Shown: piece by piece, positions 19,654-29,027 of the stretch | How positions within the stretch are numbered: position 1 is the stretch's first letter | Layout: each line of letters starts with the position of its first letter | Program-made: the position numbers and the translations under genes | Assembly (NCBI GenBank): GCA_018334675.1 | Contig: JAGXLL010000013.1 | Location: 1 to 58,542, forward strand | Direction of reading: 5' to 3' | DNA length: 58,542 nt | Origin: Bacteroidales bacterium | GTDB lineage: Bacteria; Bacteroidota; Bacteroidia; Bacteroidales; UBA12077 | Notes under the pieces: model-generated | The model's input: the letters and a program-made list of their open reading frames with translations, nothing else | Database searches by the model: none | Told to the model about the DNA's origin: nothing

Positions 19654-21786
19654 ATGAAGGACATTTTTTCATTTATCAAGAGCAAATATAAAAGCATCTT
19701 CAACGGGTTGTTGTTTCTGGTGGCATTGGTGATCATCGTCAATTTGCTGCCACGTGAAGGTAAGTTCAAGTATGAGTTTCAGAAGGGCAAACCCTGGATG
19801 CACGAGACCCTGATCGCTCCCTATGACTTTCCTATTTACAAAAGTCAACAGCAAATCAGGGAAGAGCGGGACAGTGTACTGGAAGGTTTCAAGCCCTATT
19901 TCCGCCATGATACTACTGTCGTCAAGAGACAGATCCGAAAGTTTACGGAGGATTACAATAAGCAATTGCGGGAGGTATTCAACGAGAAATATTCCGATCA
20001 TCAGTTGAAGCAGGCTTTTTCCGACAGCCGGTTTGAGAAAATCACCCGCGATTTTTATAACCGGACCATCGGGCATTTCCGAAACATCTACCGGCAGGGG
20101 GTCATTGAGGCAGCCGAGATCAACGGCACACTTGAAAAGGATTCCAGGATTGTCGTTTTGCAGAACAACGTGGCAGAGGAGTATGAATATCGAGAGATAT
20201 ATGATCAGAAGGAAGCCTACAAATATCTGATCAACCGGAATGAGGCCTATCTGGACGGCCTGGATTTGAACAGCGAGAAACAACGCAACTTTTTCTCTTC
20301 GCTGAATTTTTACGATTACATCAAGCCCAACCTGTTCTATGATCAGGAGACCTCTCAGAAGGTCAAACAGAATCTGCTGGGCAATATTTCTATTACCAAA
20401 GGAATGGTTCAGGCGGGAGAACGGATCGTGTCGAAAGGTGAGGTGGTCGATGCCAAAACCTATCAGATCATTGAATCCCTGAAAAGGGAATATGAGAAGA
20501 GCCTGGGGAGTGATTACCAGTATAACCTGATCTTTCTGGGGCAGCTCATTTTCGTGTTTGGGGCCATCTTTGTTCTTTATCTATTCCTTTTCCATTTCCG
20601 CTTTGAGATCCTGCAGAACAGCCTGAAGACTGTGTTTATACTCTTTTTGGTTGTCCTGATGGTGGCCATTGCCAGCATCACTACGCGTGTACGTCCTGAT
20701 ACACTCTATATTATACCATTTGCCATCTTACCGATTATCATTCGTTCATTCTATGATGCACGGCTGGCACTGTTTATACACATTGTCACGATCATGATCG
20801 TTGGCTTTTTCGTACCCAATGGGTTTGAGTTTGTCTTCCTGAACTTCATTGCCGGCATCGTGGCCATTTTCAGTTTGACAAGCCTGAACCGCCGGGGCAA
20901 GCTCTTTCTGTCGGCGGCCATGGTGGTGCTGAGTTATGTCTTTATTTACTTTGGTCTGGCTATCACCCAGGAAGGCAGCATAGAAGGGATCAACTGGGTG
21001 AACGTAGCCTATTTCGGCATCAACGGAGCCCTGGTGCTGGCCTCTTATCCGCTGATTTATATCTTTGAGAAGAGTTTCGGCTTCCTCTCCGATGTCACGC
21101 TGATGGAGCTTTCCGATACCAATCAGCCATTGCTGCGCAGGCTTTCGGAGCAGGCACCCGGTACTTTTCAGCATTCCCTGCAGGTGGCCAGCCTGGCCGA
21201 GACGGCGGCCTACCAGATCGGCGGCAACAGCCTGTTGGTTCGAACCGGAGCCCTGTATCATGATATTGGCAAGATGGAAAATCCCATCTATTTCATCGAG
21301 AATCAGGATACCGATTTCAATCCCCATACGCAGCTGGAGTTTCTTGAAAGTGCCCGGCTGATTATTAACCACGTGAAGAAAGGGGTGGAGATCGCCTCCA
21401 AATATAAGCTTCCGGGACCCATCGTGGACTTTATACGGACCCACCATGGTACTTCCAAAGTGCACTACTTCTATAAGAAATACCTGCAAAATTACAATGA
21501 AGAGGAAGTGGATGAATCGCAATTCTCTTATCCCGGGCCCAAGCCTTTCTCCAAGGAGATGGCCGTGCTGATGATGGCCGACTCGGTGGAAGCTGCCTCC
21601 AGAAGCTATTCCTCACTCGACGAGAAGACCATCAACAACCTGGTCGACAGTATTATCGATTTACAGCTGAACAGCGGGCAGTTTGAGAACGTCGACATCA
21701 CCTTCCGCGATATCACCATCATAAGGGGAATATTCAAGAAGAAGCTGCAGAATTTCTATCATGCGCGCATTAAATACCCGGCCTAA
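19654..21786 (+). CDS. PgpH/YqfF-type 7TM-HD phosphodiesterase
   Basis: A membrane HD-domain phosphodiesterase, likely hydrolysing cyclic di-AMP as for PgpH of Listeria. Layout: one N-terminal membrane segment (about 16-32), a long extracytoplasmic 7TMR-HDED-like domain to about residue 290, then seven closely spaced membrane helices (for example FLGQLIFVFGAIFVLYLFLF and VLMVAIASITTRV). The cytoplasmic HD domain follows with GTFQHSLQVASLAETAA and the metal-binding ALYHDIGK (His536-Asp537). It continues with HVKKGVEIASKYKLP and IRTHHGTSKVHYFYKK. 710 aa, normal for the family. Monocistronic in appearance. Substrate is inferred from family knowledge only. Confidence 0.9.
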   Translation: MKDIFSFIKSKYKSIFNGLLFLVALVIIVNLLPREGKFKYEFQKGKPWMHETLIAPYDFPIYKSQQQIREERDSVLEGFKPYFRHDTTVVKRQIRKFTEDYNKQLREVFNEKYSDHQLKQAFSDSRFEKITRDFYNRTIGHFRNIYRQGVIEAAEINGTLEKDSRIVVLQNNVAEEYEYREIYDQKEAYKYLINRNEAYLDGLDLNSEKQRNFFSSLNFYDYIKPNLFYDQETSQKVKQNLLGNISITKGMVQAGERIVSKGEVVDAKTYQIIESLKREYEKSLGSDYQYNLIFLGQLIFVFGAIFVLYLFLFHFRFEILQNSLKTVFILFLVVLMVAIASITTRVRPDTLYIIPFAILPIIIRSFYDARLALFIHIVTIMIVGFFVPNGFEFVFLNFIAGIVAIFSLTSLNRRGKLFLSAAMVVLSYVFIYFGLAITQEGSIEGINWVNVAYFGINGALVLASYPLIYIFEKSFGFLSDVTLMELSDTNQPLLRRLSEQAPGTFQHSLQVASLAETAAYQIGGNSLLVRTGALYHDIGKMENPIYFIENQDTDFNPHTQLEFLESARLIINHVKKGVEIASKYKLPGPIVDFIRTHHGTSKVHYFYKKYLQNYNEEEVDESQFSYPGPKPFSKEMAVLMMADSVEAASRSYSSLDEKTINNLVDSIIDLQLNSGQFENVDITFRDITIIRGIFKKKLQNFYHARIKYPA

Positions 21787-21829
21787 AAAATTTAGATGAT
21801 TGGATGGAAGCAAAAACGAGAATGAAAAA

Positions 21830-21867
21830 GGCTAAGGTTGAGGCTAAGGCTAAGGCTAAGGCTGAGG
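21830..21867 (+). repeat. GGCTAA/GGCTGA hexamer tandem repeat
   Basis: Six six-base units (GGCTAA, GGTTGA, three GGCTAA, GGCTGA) just after the HD gene. Similar blocks occur at 24844, 31716 and 56900, always between genes. Confidence 0.8.
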
Positions 21868-21899
21868 AAGAAGGAATAAAAATCAAATCGTAAATTGCT

Positions 21900-21950
21900 C
21901 AACCTTCAACCTTCCAACCTTCAACTCTTCAACCTTTAACAGTCTTCAAC
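21900..21950 (+). repeat. Degenerate CAACCTTC tandem repeat
   Basis: About six imperfect seven-to-eight base units of the CAACCTT(C) type between two converging genes. The same word also follows the hexamer repeat at 24844. Confidence 0.7.
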
Positions 21951-21960
21951 TTTATTGCTA

Positions 21961-22998
21961 TTACAGTTCCACCGTTGTTCCGATGGAGCTGTTTTCAGCT
22001 TTTCTGTATACTTCACCGGCAACAACAAGGTCCTGTATCGCGATCCCGACACTTTTGAACAGGGTGGTATCCGTGTGGGAAATCCGGCCTTGTTTTTTAC
22101 CCATGAACAGCTCGCCGATCTCACCCACCAAATGATCTTCGGTAATGATCTTCTCCCGGAGGGGTTTGATTAAATCCCCGCTTTCGGCAAAACTTGAGCT
22201 TTTCTGCTCTACAAACAAGCGACTGGATTGTATGATCCATGGATCGATCTCCTGCATATGGGGTTGGAAGGAGCCAATCGCATTCAGATGGACGCCTGGC
22301 TTCAGATGTTCCAACTTGAACAAGGGTGCTTGAGCACCCGTAGCGGTACAAATGATGTCGGCTTCTGAAACCCGCGATAGGTCATCTGTAAAATGCAGCT
22401 CAGCCTTCACCCTGGACTGCATCAACTCAATATATTCCTCTGCCGTTTGAGGGTTGATATCATATACATAGACTTTTTCCAGGTTTCTCACTGCAGATAT
22501 GGCCTCCAGCTGGGTTCTGCCCTGCACACCACATCCGAAGATGGCTGCTACCCGGGCATCGTCCCTGGCCAGATATTTGGTGGCAATTCCGCTGGCTGAA
22601 CCGGTTCGCAAAGCGGTTATGGAACTGCCCTCCATGACAGATAAGATCTGCCCTGTGGAAGTGTCGACAAGCACCATGATACCAGTGATGGTGGGAAGGT
22701 TGAGTGAGGGATCCTTTTCTTTTTGGGCCAGGACCTTTACTCCGCAATAATCAGAATCATAACTGAAGGCAGGCTTGAGAAGCAATTTAAGGTTCCTTTC
22801 CTTGAATTCAGGTATATATCTTTGGGGAACATGGCTTTTCCCTGCAGAAACACTGATGAATGCCTTTTCCATAAGCATAATGGCATCTTCCATCGACACC
22901 AGCCTGTGAATATCGTTGGAGGAGAAGAAACGCAGAGGCATCGATCTGCTTTTGGTTTTTCCGGGATTCGACTCCCTGGATGAATTGTTATTTTTCAT
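21961..22998 (-). CDS. Ornithine cyclodeaminase / mu-crystallin family NAD(P) enzyme
   Basis: A dehydrogenase-fold enzyme of the ornithine cyclodeaminase, alanine dehydrogenase and ketimine reductase family. Visible: the N-terminal substrate part (VPQRYIPEFKERNLKLLLKP and GVKVLAQKEK, where the Lys contacts the substrate carboxylate). EGSSITALRTGSASGIATKY follows, then the Rossmann motif AAIFGCGVQGRTQLEAI (GxGxQG) and IICTATGAQAPLF. 345 aa. An alternative start is Met20 (SMPLRFF), which would remove a charged leader. Divergent from the serine dehydratase gene. Whether it acts on ornithine or on an imine cannot be decided by eye. The ornithine carbamoyltransferase 7 kb away makes ornithine to proline possible. 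Confidence 0.85.
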   Translation of the reverse strand: MKNNNSSRESNPGKTKSRSMPLRFFSSNDIHRLVSMEDAIMLMEKAFISVSAGKSHVPQRYIPEFKERNLKLLLKPAFSYDSDYCGVKVLAQKEKDPSLNLPTITGIMVLVDTSTGQILSVMEGSSITALRTGSASGIATKYLARDDARVAAIFGCGVQGRTQLEAISAVRNLEKVYVYDINPQTAEEYIELMQSRVKAELHFTDDLSRVSEADIICTATGAQAPLFKLEHLKPGVHLNAIGSFQPHMQEIDPWIIQSSRLFVEQKSSSFAESGDLIKPLREKIITEDHLVGEIGELFMGKKQGRISHTDTTLFKSVGIAIQDLVVAGEVYRKAENSSIGTTVEL

Positions 22999-23061
22999 GT
23001 TACATGCATTTATAGGGTTTTGTTAAAGACAGGTGTTGGACCATTTTTAATACCTTTGGAT

Positions 23062-23081
23062 CAAGACAGACTTTTGTCTTG
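23062..23081. promoter_or_regulatory. Small hairpin in a divergent intergenic region
   Basis: CAAGAC pairs with GTCTTG around an 8-base loop between the OCD-family and serine dehydratase genes. It could be an operator or RNA hairpin; the role is unknown. Confidence 0.3.
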
Positions 23082-23180
23082 TGTGTTATGTATAATGAGC
23101 AATATATTTGGATAAGATCGCACAGGGTTTTTCTGGTTCAAAACCATTATTTTTATTCGCAATAATTGCTAAAGTTAATA

Positions 23181-23196
23181 AATGCTTTAAAGCATT
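23181..23196. promoter_or_regulatory. Perfect 16-base palindrome, possible operator
   Basis: AATGCTTTAAAGCATT is a perfect palindrome 38 bases before the serine dehydratase ATG, the size and symmetry of a dimeric regulator site. No regulator gene is adjacent. Confidence 0.4.
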
Positions 23197-23233
23197 CTTT
23201 GATATTTAATCACAAAAGCATATCCCATCTACC

Positions 23234-24820
23234 ATGAATCCATTCAATCCATCCATATTCAATGATATTCTGGGACCTGTGATGCGGGGGCCCTCGAGTT
23301 CCCACACGGCCGCTTCATGGCGGATAGCGCAGGTTGCCCTTCAATTGTTGGCAGATGAAATTTCTTGGGCTCTGGTCGAATTTGATCGCAATGGAGCGTG
23401 GGCTTCTAATTACAGGCCTCAGGGGACGGTTTTGGGAATGAGCGGTGGACTATTAGACATCGCCCTGGAAAGTGAAGATATTTTAAATTATGAACGCATC
23501 GCCAGAGATCGGAATGTGGATATTCAGTACCAGATCGGTTCCTTTCCTGCGGATCATCCCAATACGGTCAGGCTCAGCCTCCAGGGAAAGAAGGGGAACA
23601 GGATGACCTTAACGGCCGTCTCCACCGGTGGAGGGATGATGGAGATCAGGCAGGTGGAGGGTATACCTGTCAAGATAGCCGCTGATTATTACGAATTATT
23701 GGTTCGTTATCCCGATGTTTTGACTCAGGATGAAAAGAACTGCATCGAAGCAGTTATTCCGGATCCGTATGTTGCTCATTGGATCTATGGTGGAGCGCAA
23801 GAGGTATTGAGCGTCAAATCTGGTCTTCCCTTTAATCAGAAAACAATCGATCGGATAAAAGAAGTACATAAAATCGGGCATTTGTTTGAAGTTCAACCGG
23901 TTCTCCCCGTTCCATCCGGTCAGGAAAGGGAATATCCTTTTGATACAATTTCCGGGATGTTGACCTACAGTATGACAAAGCAATTGGATCCCGGAGAAAT
24001 AGGTATTGTGTATGAACAGGCCCGCAGTGGTTTCAGCAGGAAGACCCTTCAACACATGATGGGAAAGCTCATTGACCGGGTTGATCACAGTGTTTCGGAT
24101 GCCCTGGAAGGCACATATTATCCGGACAGGATTCTTCAGCAGCAGTCGCATTTGCTGCATGGAGAGCAGGCTGAGTCAAGGTTTTTCAATCCGCTGATCA
24201 ACCGGATTATTTCCTATATTACTGCCATTATGGAATATAAGAGTGCGATGGGTGTGATTGTGGCCCTACCCACGGCCGGCTCATGCGGGACAGTCGGGGG
24301 CGTTTTGAAGGCCGTCTCGCAAGAACTGGACTGTTCACGGGAAGCCCTGATCGATGCCTATTTTGCTGCCGGAATGATTGGGGTGTTCTTCGCAAGGGGG
24401 CCGGGTTTCTCTGCTGAGGAGCATGGCTGCCAGGTCGAGACTGGTGCTGCCGGATGCATGGCAGCCGCAGGATTGGTTCAGCTATACGGAGGAACAGCAC
24501 AGATGGCTGTAAACGCTGCTTCCATGGCGCTTCAAAACAGCATGGGGCTGATTTGTGATCCGGTAGCCGATCGTGTGGAAGTACCCTGTTTGGGGAAGAA
24601 TATTGGTGCCGCGGTCAATGCCCTCTCTGCTGCCACGATGGCGTTAAGCGGTTACGACCCGGTAATTCCATTGGATGAAAGCATTCAGGCAGTAGAGGAG
24701 GTGGGAAAACGCATGCATTCTGATTTTTGTTGCACAGGCAGGGGCGGACTTGCCAATACCCCAACCTCGAGGAAGATCTATAAGCGGCTGGAGAATAAAG
24801 ATGAGGGACAGACCGGGTGA
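23234..24820 (+). CDS. L-serine dehydratase, Fe-S dependent, single chain
   Basis: Deaminates L-serine to pyruvate and ammonia with a [4Fe-4S] cluster. The N-terminal beta-type domain starts SIFNDILGPVMRGPSSSHTAA (SSSHT motif). The C-terminal alpha-type domain has ALPTAGSCGTVGGVLKAV, GCQVETGAAGCMAAAGL and LICDPVADRVEVPCLGKN, which together hold the cluster cysteines and substrate loop. At 528 aa it is longer than the usual single-chain enzymes (about 450) because of roughly 100 extra residues between the two domains (about 160-265). Those residues have no motif I know. Pyruvate from serine and one-carbon units from serine/glycine would link it loosely to the folate cluster at 44-58 kb. Confidence 0.9.
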   Translation: MNPFNPSIFNDILGPVMRGPSSSHTAASWRIAQVALQLLADEISWALVEFDRNGAWASNYRPQGTVLGMSGGLLDIALESEDILNYERIARDRNVDIQYQIGSFPADHPNTVRLSLQGKKGNRMTLTAVSTGGGMMEIRQVEGIPVKIAADYYELLVRYPDVLTQDEKNCIEAVIPDPYVAHWIYGGAQEVLSVKSGLPFNQKTIDRIKEVHKIGHLFEVQPVLPVPSGQEREYPFDTISGMLTYSMTKQLDPGEIGIVYEQARSGFSRKTLQHMMGKLIDRVDHSVSDALEGTYYPDRILQQQSHLLHGEQAESRFFNPLINRIISYITAIMEYKSAMGVIVALPTAGSCGTVGGVLKAVSQELDCSREALIDAYFAAGMIGVFFARGPGFSAEEHGCQVETGAAGCMAAAGLVQLYGGTAQMAVNAASMALQNSMGLICDPVADRVEVPCLGKNIGAAVNALSAATMALSGYDPVIPLDESIQAVEEVGKRMHSDFCCTGRGGLANTPTSRKIYKRLENKDEGQTG

Positions 24821-24843
24821 GGAGGGCCTGGATGATTGGGTAT

Positions 24844-24872
24844 GGCTGAGGCTGAGGCTTCAACCTTCCAAC
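24844..24872 (+). repeat. GGCTGA hexamers followed by CAACCTTCCAAC
   Basis: Two GGCTGA units, a partial third, then the CAACCTTCCAAC word. It lies between converging genes and joins both repeat types seen separately at 21830 and 21900. Confidence 0.7.
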
Positions 24873-24886
24873 ATTTTACCTATGAG

Positions 24887-25543
24887 TCAAAATCTCATAT
24901 CGATCACCTCTACGTCAGGGTGGGCCTTTTTGTTGAATACAAAGGTGGAGTCTGCCACGGGTTGATCGGTGGTGAGGTTGTTGATCTCGATGGTATACCG
25001 CGAGCCATCTTTGGCAAAGATTCTGGTAGAGTGGATCTGTACGGGTGATTGTTCCAGGTAAAGCCTGATGCGGCTGTATTCCTGATCCAGGTCATTGGGA
25101 AAAAGATCGATGGCGTATAGTTCGTGTCCGTCTTTTTTTTCCTTGCCCAGATATTGGTTTTTCAGGTCCATTTGATGGATATCGAAAATTTGATGGGGGT
25201 GGTTCAGAATATCTCCGCCTTCCTGTTCCACGGGCTCGGATATGTTTACTTCGCCGGCTTCGTGCAGGTAGTTCCAGAGGGTTTTTCCGTTATAGTATAC
25301 CGTTGAATTTCGGAGTTCCAGGCGGTATTTTTTGCCTTTCATCGTGATGGTACCTTTCCAGGCGTTGCGGGCATCGGATTGCAGGCTCTGATAATGGAAG
25401 GTAAAATCGGCACGTATACTCTGATAGGCCCGGTTGTTCTCGGCCAGCTTTTCAAGCAGTTCGCCGGCTGCAGATTCCTGTTGGGCAGCCACCTGCAGGT
25501 GGAGGATCGACAGTAGGGCAATGAGGAGGGTTTGGATTTTCAT
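24887..25543 (-). CDS. lolA: LolA-like periplasmic lipoprotein carrier
   Basis: A periplasmic chaperone that ferries lipoproteins (or other lipids) across the envelope. Signal peptide at about 1-20 (LLIALLSILHLQVAAQ). The open beta-barrel typical of LolA is suggested by IRADFTFHYQSLQSDARNAW, KGTITMKGKKYRLEL, NGKTLWNYL and the later SRIRLYLEQS. 218 aa fits. It begins three bases after the ftsK stop and so is in one transcript with it, as is usual in this phylum. LolA similarity is low between phyla, so the exact cargo is not certain. Confidence 0.85.
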   Translation of the reverse strand: MKIQTLLIALLSILHLQVAAQQESAAGELLEKLAENNRAYQSIRADFTFHYQSLQSDARNAWKGTITMKGKKYRLELRNSTVYYNGKTLWNYLHEAGEVNISEPVEQEGGDILNHPHQIFDIHQMDLKNQYLGKEKKDGHELYAIDLFPNDLDQEYSRIRLYLEQSPVQIHSTRIFAKDGSRYTIEINNLTTDQPVADSTFVFNKKAHPDVEVIDMRF

Positions 25544-25546
25544 AAT

Positions 25547-28030
25547 TCAGTTGTCTTTACCTGAGGACGCATTCAAATATTGTTCCAAAGCATATTCATC
25601 CGGGAACAGCACCTGCCGGGCCTTGCTTCCTTCGTGGGGGCCTACTATGTTGGAGGCTTCGAGTTGATCCATGATGCGTCCGGCCCGGTTGTATCCGATG
25701 GAGAATTTTCTCTGGATCAGTGAGGTGGAGCCTTGCTGGTGGCGTACCACCACTCGGGCGGCTTCCTCAAAGAGCTCGTCCCATTGATCGATTTTTTTGA
25801 CCTCGCCGTTGAGGCCTCCTTCATCTTCATATTCCGGCAGTTCAAAGGGTTGGGCAAATCCCTGCTGGTTGCTGATGAAATCGGTGACTTTCTCCAGCTC
25901 GTCGGTTTCCAGGAAGGCACACTGCAGCCGCGTCAGGTCGCTTCCGGAGGATATCAGCATGTCGCCCCTTCCGATAAGCTGATTGGCACCGGGGCTGTCG
26001 AGGATGGTGCGTGAATCGATCATGGAGGTGACCCGGAAAGCGATACGGGCCGGGAAGTTGGCTTTGATCACCCCGGTGATGATGTTGGTGGTGGGGCGCT
26101 GAGTGGCGATAACCAGATGGATGCCAATGGCCCTTGCCAGCTGGGCAAGCCGGGCAAGCGGACTCTCCACCTCTTTGCCTGCCGACATGATCAGGTCGGC
26201 AAACTCATCGATGATCACAACGATATAAGGCAGATACCGGTGTCCTTTCTCCGGATTGAGTCTTTTCTTGATGAATTTCTTGTTATATTCCTTGATGTTG
26301 CGTACATGAGCAGCTTTAAGCAGGTTGTAGCGCTCGTCCATCTCCACGCACAGGGAGTTCAAAGTCTTAATGATATCCTGGTTCTCGGTGACAATCGGCT
26401 CCTCGATATCCGGGATCTTAGCCATGTAGTGGTTCCTGATCTTCGAGTAAAGGGTCAGTTCCACTTTTTTGGGATCGACCAGCACAAACTTGAGTTGGGC
26501 CGGATGCTTCTTGTACAACAGAGAAGTAATGATGGCATTCAGCCCAACCGATTTACCCTGTCCGGTAGCACCGGCTACCAAAAGGTGGGGCATCTTAGCC
26601 AGTTCGATGACATAGGTCTCATTGGAGATCGTGCGTCCCAACCCGATCGGCAGATCATACCCGGCCTCCCGGAAATTCTTGGAACTCAGCACCGAACGCA
26701 TGCTTACGATCTCCTTTTTTTCATTGGGAACTTCGATGCCGATGGTACCCTTGCCGGGTATGGGAGCGATGATCCGTATGCCCAGGGCAGCCAGGCTCAG
26801 GGCGATGTCATCCTCCAGGTTCTTGATTTTGGATATGCGAATGCCCGGTGCCGGAACGATTTCATATAAAGTGACGGTCGGACCAACCGTTGCCTTGATC
26901 TTGTCGATCTGTATCTTGTAGTTGCCCAGGGTCTCTACGATCTTGTTCTTGTTGCGCAGGATCTCCTCTTTGTTGATTTCAGTCTCTCCTTCCGCGTCGC
27001 CATGGTCTTCCAGTAATTCAATGGGTGGCATCTCGAACTGGCTGAGCTCCAATGTCGGATCGTAATCCTGCAGGGTAGGAGCGGACAGATTTCCTTCCTC
27101 TCTTTCTTTTTCCGTCTTTTCAATGGTCAGCTCCACACCGTTTCCCTCCTGACCGCCATCGGTTTCTTGCGGTTTTTTGTTTTCCGGTTGTTTTTTTTCC
27201 TGCTCTTGTTCCACTTCTTTTTGCTTTTGGGCAATCTGGCTTGTTTCCTGCCAGTCAGTAACATCCTGGTTAGAAGGGGTTTCAGGCTTTGGTGTTTCTG
27301 TTGTTCCCGAAGCTGCCTTTTCCGCGGGCGTTTCTTTTTGCGCAGCAGCTTTCGCTGCCGGAGTTTTTTCCTTTTCCCCGGACGAGGGAACCGGCTCAGG
27401 AGTCACCGTATGGTCAATGCGGCCCGGCCTTTTCCCTGGCAGAGAAAAGATGCGGGCTATCACAAGACTCAACGAACGTTTTATATCTCCCAGGGGTTTA
27501 TTGACAAGGGAAAGCATAACGGCCGCAAATGCGATGATCAAAATAAATGCGGTGCCTGTTTTGCCGATCAGTGCATTGAGCCAGCGGGCCATCACCAACC
27601 CATGACCGCCACCAATACCGTTGATCAGGTATCCGTCCATGTCCTGGAAAAGGTAACCCAGCATGAGAGATAACACAATGATGCCGATCAGACTGTATTG
27701 TAAGGTCTTTCTTACCGGCAACAGCCGGATCCGGAAAAGCTTGAAGGACAGCACGATCAGGAAAAAGGGCAGGAGGAAAGAAGCAATTCCAAACCATTTG
27801 GCTATAAGAAGATTGGCAAGCCTGGCCCCCAGCTTGCCTCCCCAGTTCTCTACCGTAACACCCGCACTGGATACCACCTGTCCCCACTCAAAACTTTGGT
27901 CTGTTTTCCAGGTGAAGAAAAAGGAGGAGAAGGACAATAAAATGTATACAGCCAGGAAGAGAATGAACAATCCCGTAAGAAATTTAACCCGATCATCTCC
28001 GGATGGTTGTTTTTTTGCCTTCTTACCCAT
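25547..28030 (-). CDS. ftsK: DNA translocase FtsK/SpoIIIE
   Basis: Hexameric septal ATPase that pumps chromosome DNA and aids dimer resolution at division. Start at the ATG at 28030 (MGKKAKKQ); the longer frame adds an improbable 19 residues. Four to five N-terminal membrane segments occupy about 15-185, then a low-complexity Glu/Gln/Pro/Lys linker (about 200-330). The motor follows with Walker A GATGQGKS (487-494), Walker B YIVVIIDEFADLI and IATQRPTTNIITG. The C-terminal winged-helix gamma domain (FSIGYNRAGRIMDQLE) would read polar KOPS-like sequences. 827 aa. lolA follows directly. Confidence 0.95.
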   Translation of the reverse strand: MGKKAKKQPSGDDRVKFLTGLFILFLAVYILLSFSSFFFTWKTDQSFEWGQVVSSAGVTVENWGGKLGARLANLLIAKWFGIASFLLPFFLIVLSFKLFRIRLLPVRKTLQYSLIGIIVLSLMLGYLFQDMDGYLINGIGGGHGLVMARWLNALIGKTGTAFILIIAFAAVMLSLVNKPLGDIKRSLSLVIARIFSLPGKRPGRIDHTVTPEPVPSSGEKEKTPAAKAAAQKETPAEKAASGTTETPKPETPSNQDVTDWQETSQIAQKQKEVEQEQEKKQPENKKPQETDGGQEGNGVELTIEKTEKEREEGNLSAPTLQDYDPTLELSQFEMPPIELLEDHGDAEGETEINKEEILRNKNKIVETLGNYKIQIDKIKATVGPTVTLYEIVPAPGIRISKIKNLEDDIALSLAALGIRIIAPIPGKGTIGIEVPNEKKEIVSMRSVLSSKNFREAGYDLPIGLGRTISNETYVIELAKMPHLLVAGATGQGKSVGLNAIITSLLYKKHPAQLKFVLVDPKKVELTLYSKIRNHYMAKIPDIEEPIVTENQDIIKTLNSLCVEMDERYNLLKAAHVRNIKEYNKKFIKKRLNPEKGHRYLPYIVVIIDEFADLIMSAGKEVESPLARLAQLARAIGIHLVIATQRPTTNIITGVIKANFPARIAFRVTSMIDSRTILDSPGANQLIGRGDMLISSGSDLTRLQCAFLETDELEKVTDFISNQQGFAQPFELPEYEDEGGLNGEVKKIDQWDELFEEAARVVVRHQQGSTSLIQRKFSIGYNRAGRIMDQLEASNIVGPHEGSKARQVLFPDEYALEQYLNASSGKDN

Positions 28031-28121
28031 GAGGATATTGATATTTGGTGAATCTCGTATGCAATTTACAAAGAAAATAAAAATCATCCGAAATCACGAG
28101 ACACGCTAAAAGTAAAAAACG

Positions 28122-28820
28122 TTATTTAAACAGATCAATTATTTTTTTCATGGATTGTTTGTTGACCTGTTTGTAGTCGGAGGGAATGCTGAATTTTTCC
28201 ACGGGGATATCCTCAGAGGAAACGCGGGTTGCTGTGAGTTTGACGGGCAGGTCATAGATCTTCAGCTGGAACTCCATGAGTACCCCATCGATCCGCTGGA
28301 AGGGAGTTAAATCGGTGAATCCTTTGATCTGAATGTCCTCAGTGGCATACACCGGAAAATTTTTGTTTGTTCCGTCTTTGTCACGGTACTGAATGTTGTA
28401 GCGACGGGCATTATAACCTGCAATGGGTTTTGTTTCATCTGTGGGTTGTATTTCAATATCTGGCCTGGATTGGAAAAAGATCGAGGATTGGTTGTTTTTT
28501 TCCACGTATTTGTAATGGTTGTTAAAAACATCCACCAGAGTGGTATAGGTTCCCTTTTGTTGATTCTTGATATGGGTGAATTCAACCACGCCTGCCAGGT
28601 CGCTGATGCTGTGCCGGGTATTGTTGTCTTTAAAGTAGATTTTCATCTTCTTGGGAAGCAAGTGCTTCAATTTTCTTAAGCTGTCTGCCTGGTATTCCAT
28701 CTGGTATTCAATATACCCCTCCCGGATGCCGGATTGGGGACTGGAAGGACCCTGGCAGGAAACAGCCAAGGTAAGCAACAGGATAGCCAACACAGGGCCA
28801 ATTGATCTGAATATTTGCAT
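28122..28820 (-). CDS. Lipoprotein of unknown function
   Basis: Not recognised beyond being a lipoprotein: the lipobox LAVSC places the lipidated residue at Cys22, followed by QGPSSPQS. The 232-aa body is beta-rich, with GYIEYQMEYQADSL, MKIYFKDNNTRHSISDLAG and a C-terminal PSDYKQVNKQSMKKII. It loosely resembles the DUF4412/GLPGLI-like envelope proteins of Bacteroidota. It stands upstream of ftsK with a 91-base gap and could share its transcript. A -7 element precedes it at 28858. Confidence 0.8.
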   Translation of the reverse strand: MQIFRSIGPVLAILLLTLAVSCQGPSSPQSGIREGYIEYQMEYQADSLRKLKHLLPKKMKIYFKDNNTRHSISDLAGVVEFTHIKNQQKGTYTTLVDVFNNHYKYVEKNNQSSIFFQSRPDIEIQPTDETKPIAGYNARRYNIQYRDKDGTNKNFPVYATEDIQIKGFTDLTPFQRIDGVLMEFQLKIYDLPVKLTATRVSSEDIPVEKFSIPSDYKQVNKQSMKKIIDLFK

Positions 28821-28857
28821 ACAGGTATTGCAAATTTGATGTTGTAAAACAATCTTG

Positions 28858-28865
28858 CAAAATTA
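28858..28865 (-). promoter_or_regulatory. -7 promoter element of the 28122 lipoprotein
   Basis: TAATTTTG on the minus strand, a TAnnTTTG match 38 bases before the ATG. Confidence 0.5.
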
Positions 28866-28985
28866 AAAAATATGGTGAAAAACCCGGCAGGATTCTGTCA
28901 AATTCACTCCATATGCATGTAAGGTGCTGATTAAGTGTATCTGATAAAAGAGATCCGGTGATGAATATATATTCACATTTTTTTT

Positions 28986-28993
28986 TAGCTTTG
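28986..28993 (+). promoter_or_regulatory. -7 promoter element of arcC
   Basis: TAGCTTTG, 35 bases before the carbamate kinase ATG. Confidence 0.55.
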
Positions 28994-29027
28994 TAATTCC
29001 TGGATTATAAAATGTAAAAAATTGGTT

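Noticed and set aside
20746-21522. Minus-strand ORF of 258 codons inside the 7TM-HD gene
   Set aside because: Antisense shadow of membrane helices and HD domain; no supporting feature.
21830-21950. CRISPR array
   Set aside because: Units are 6-8 bases long with no spacers; they are simple tandem repeats.
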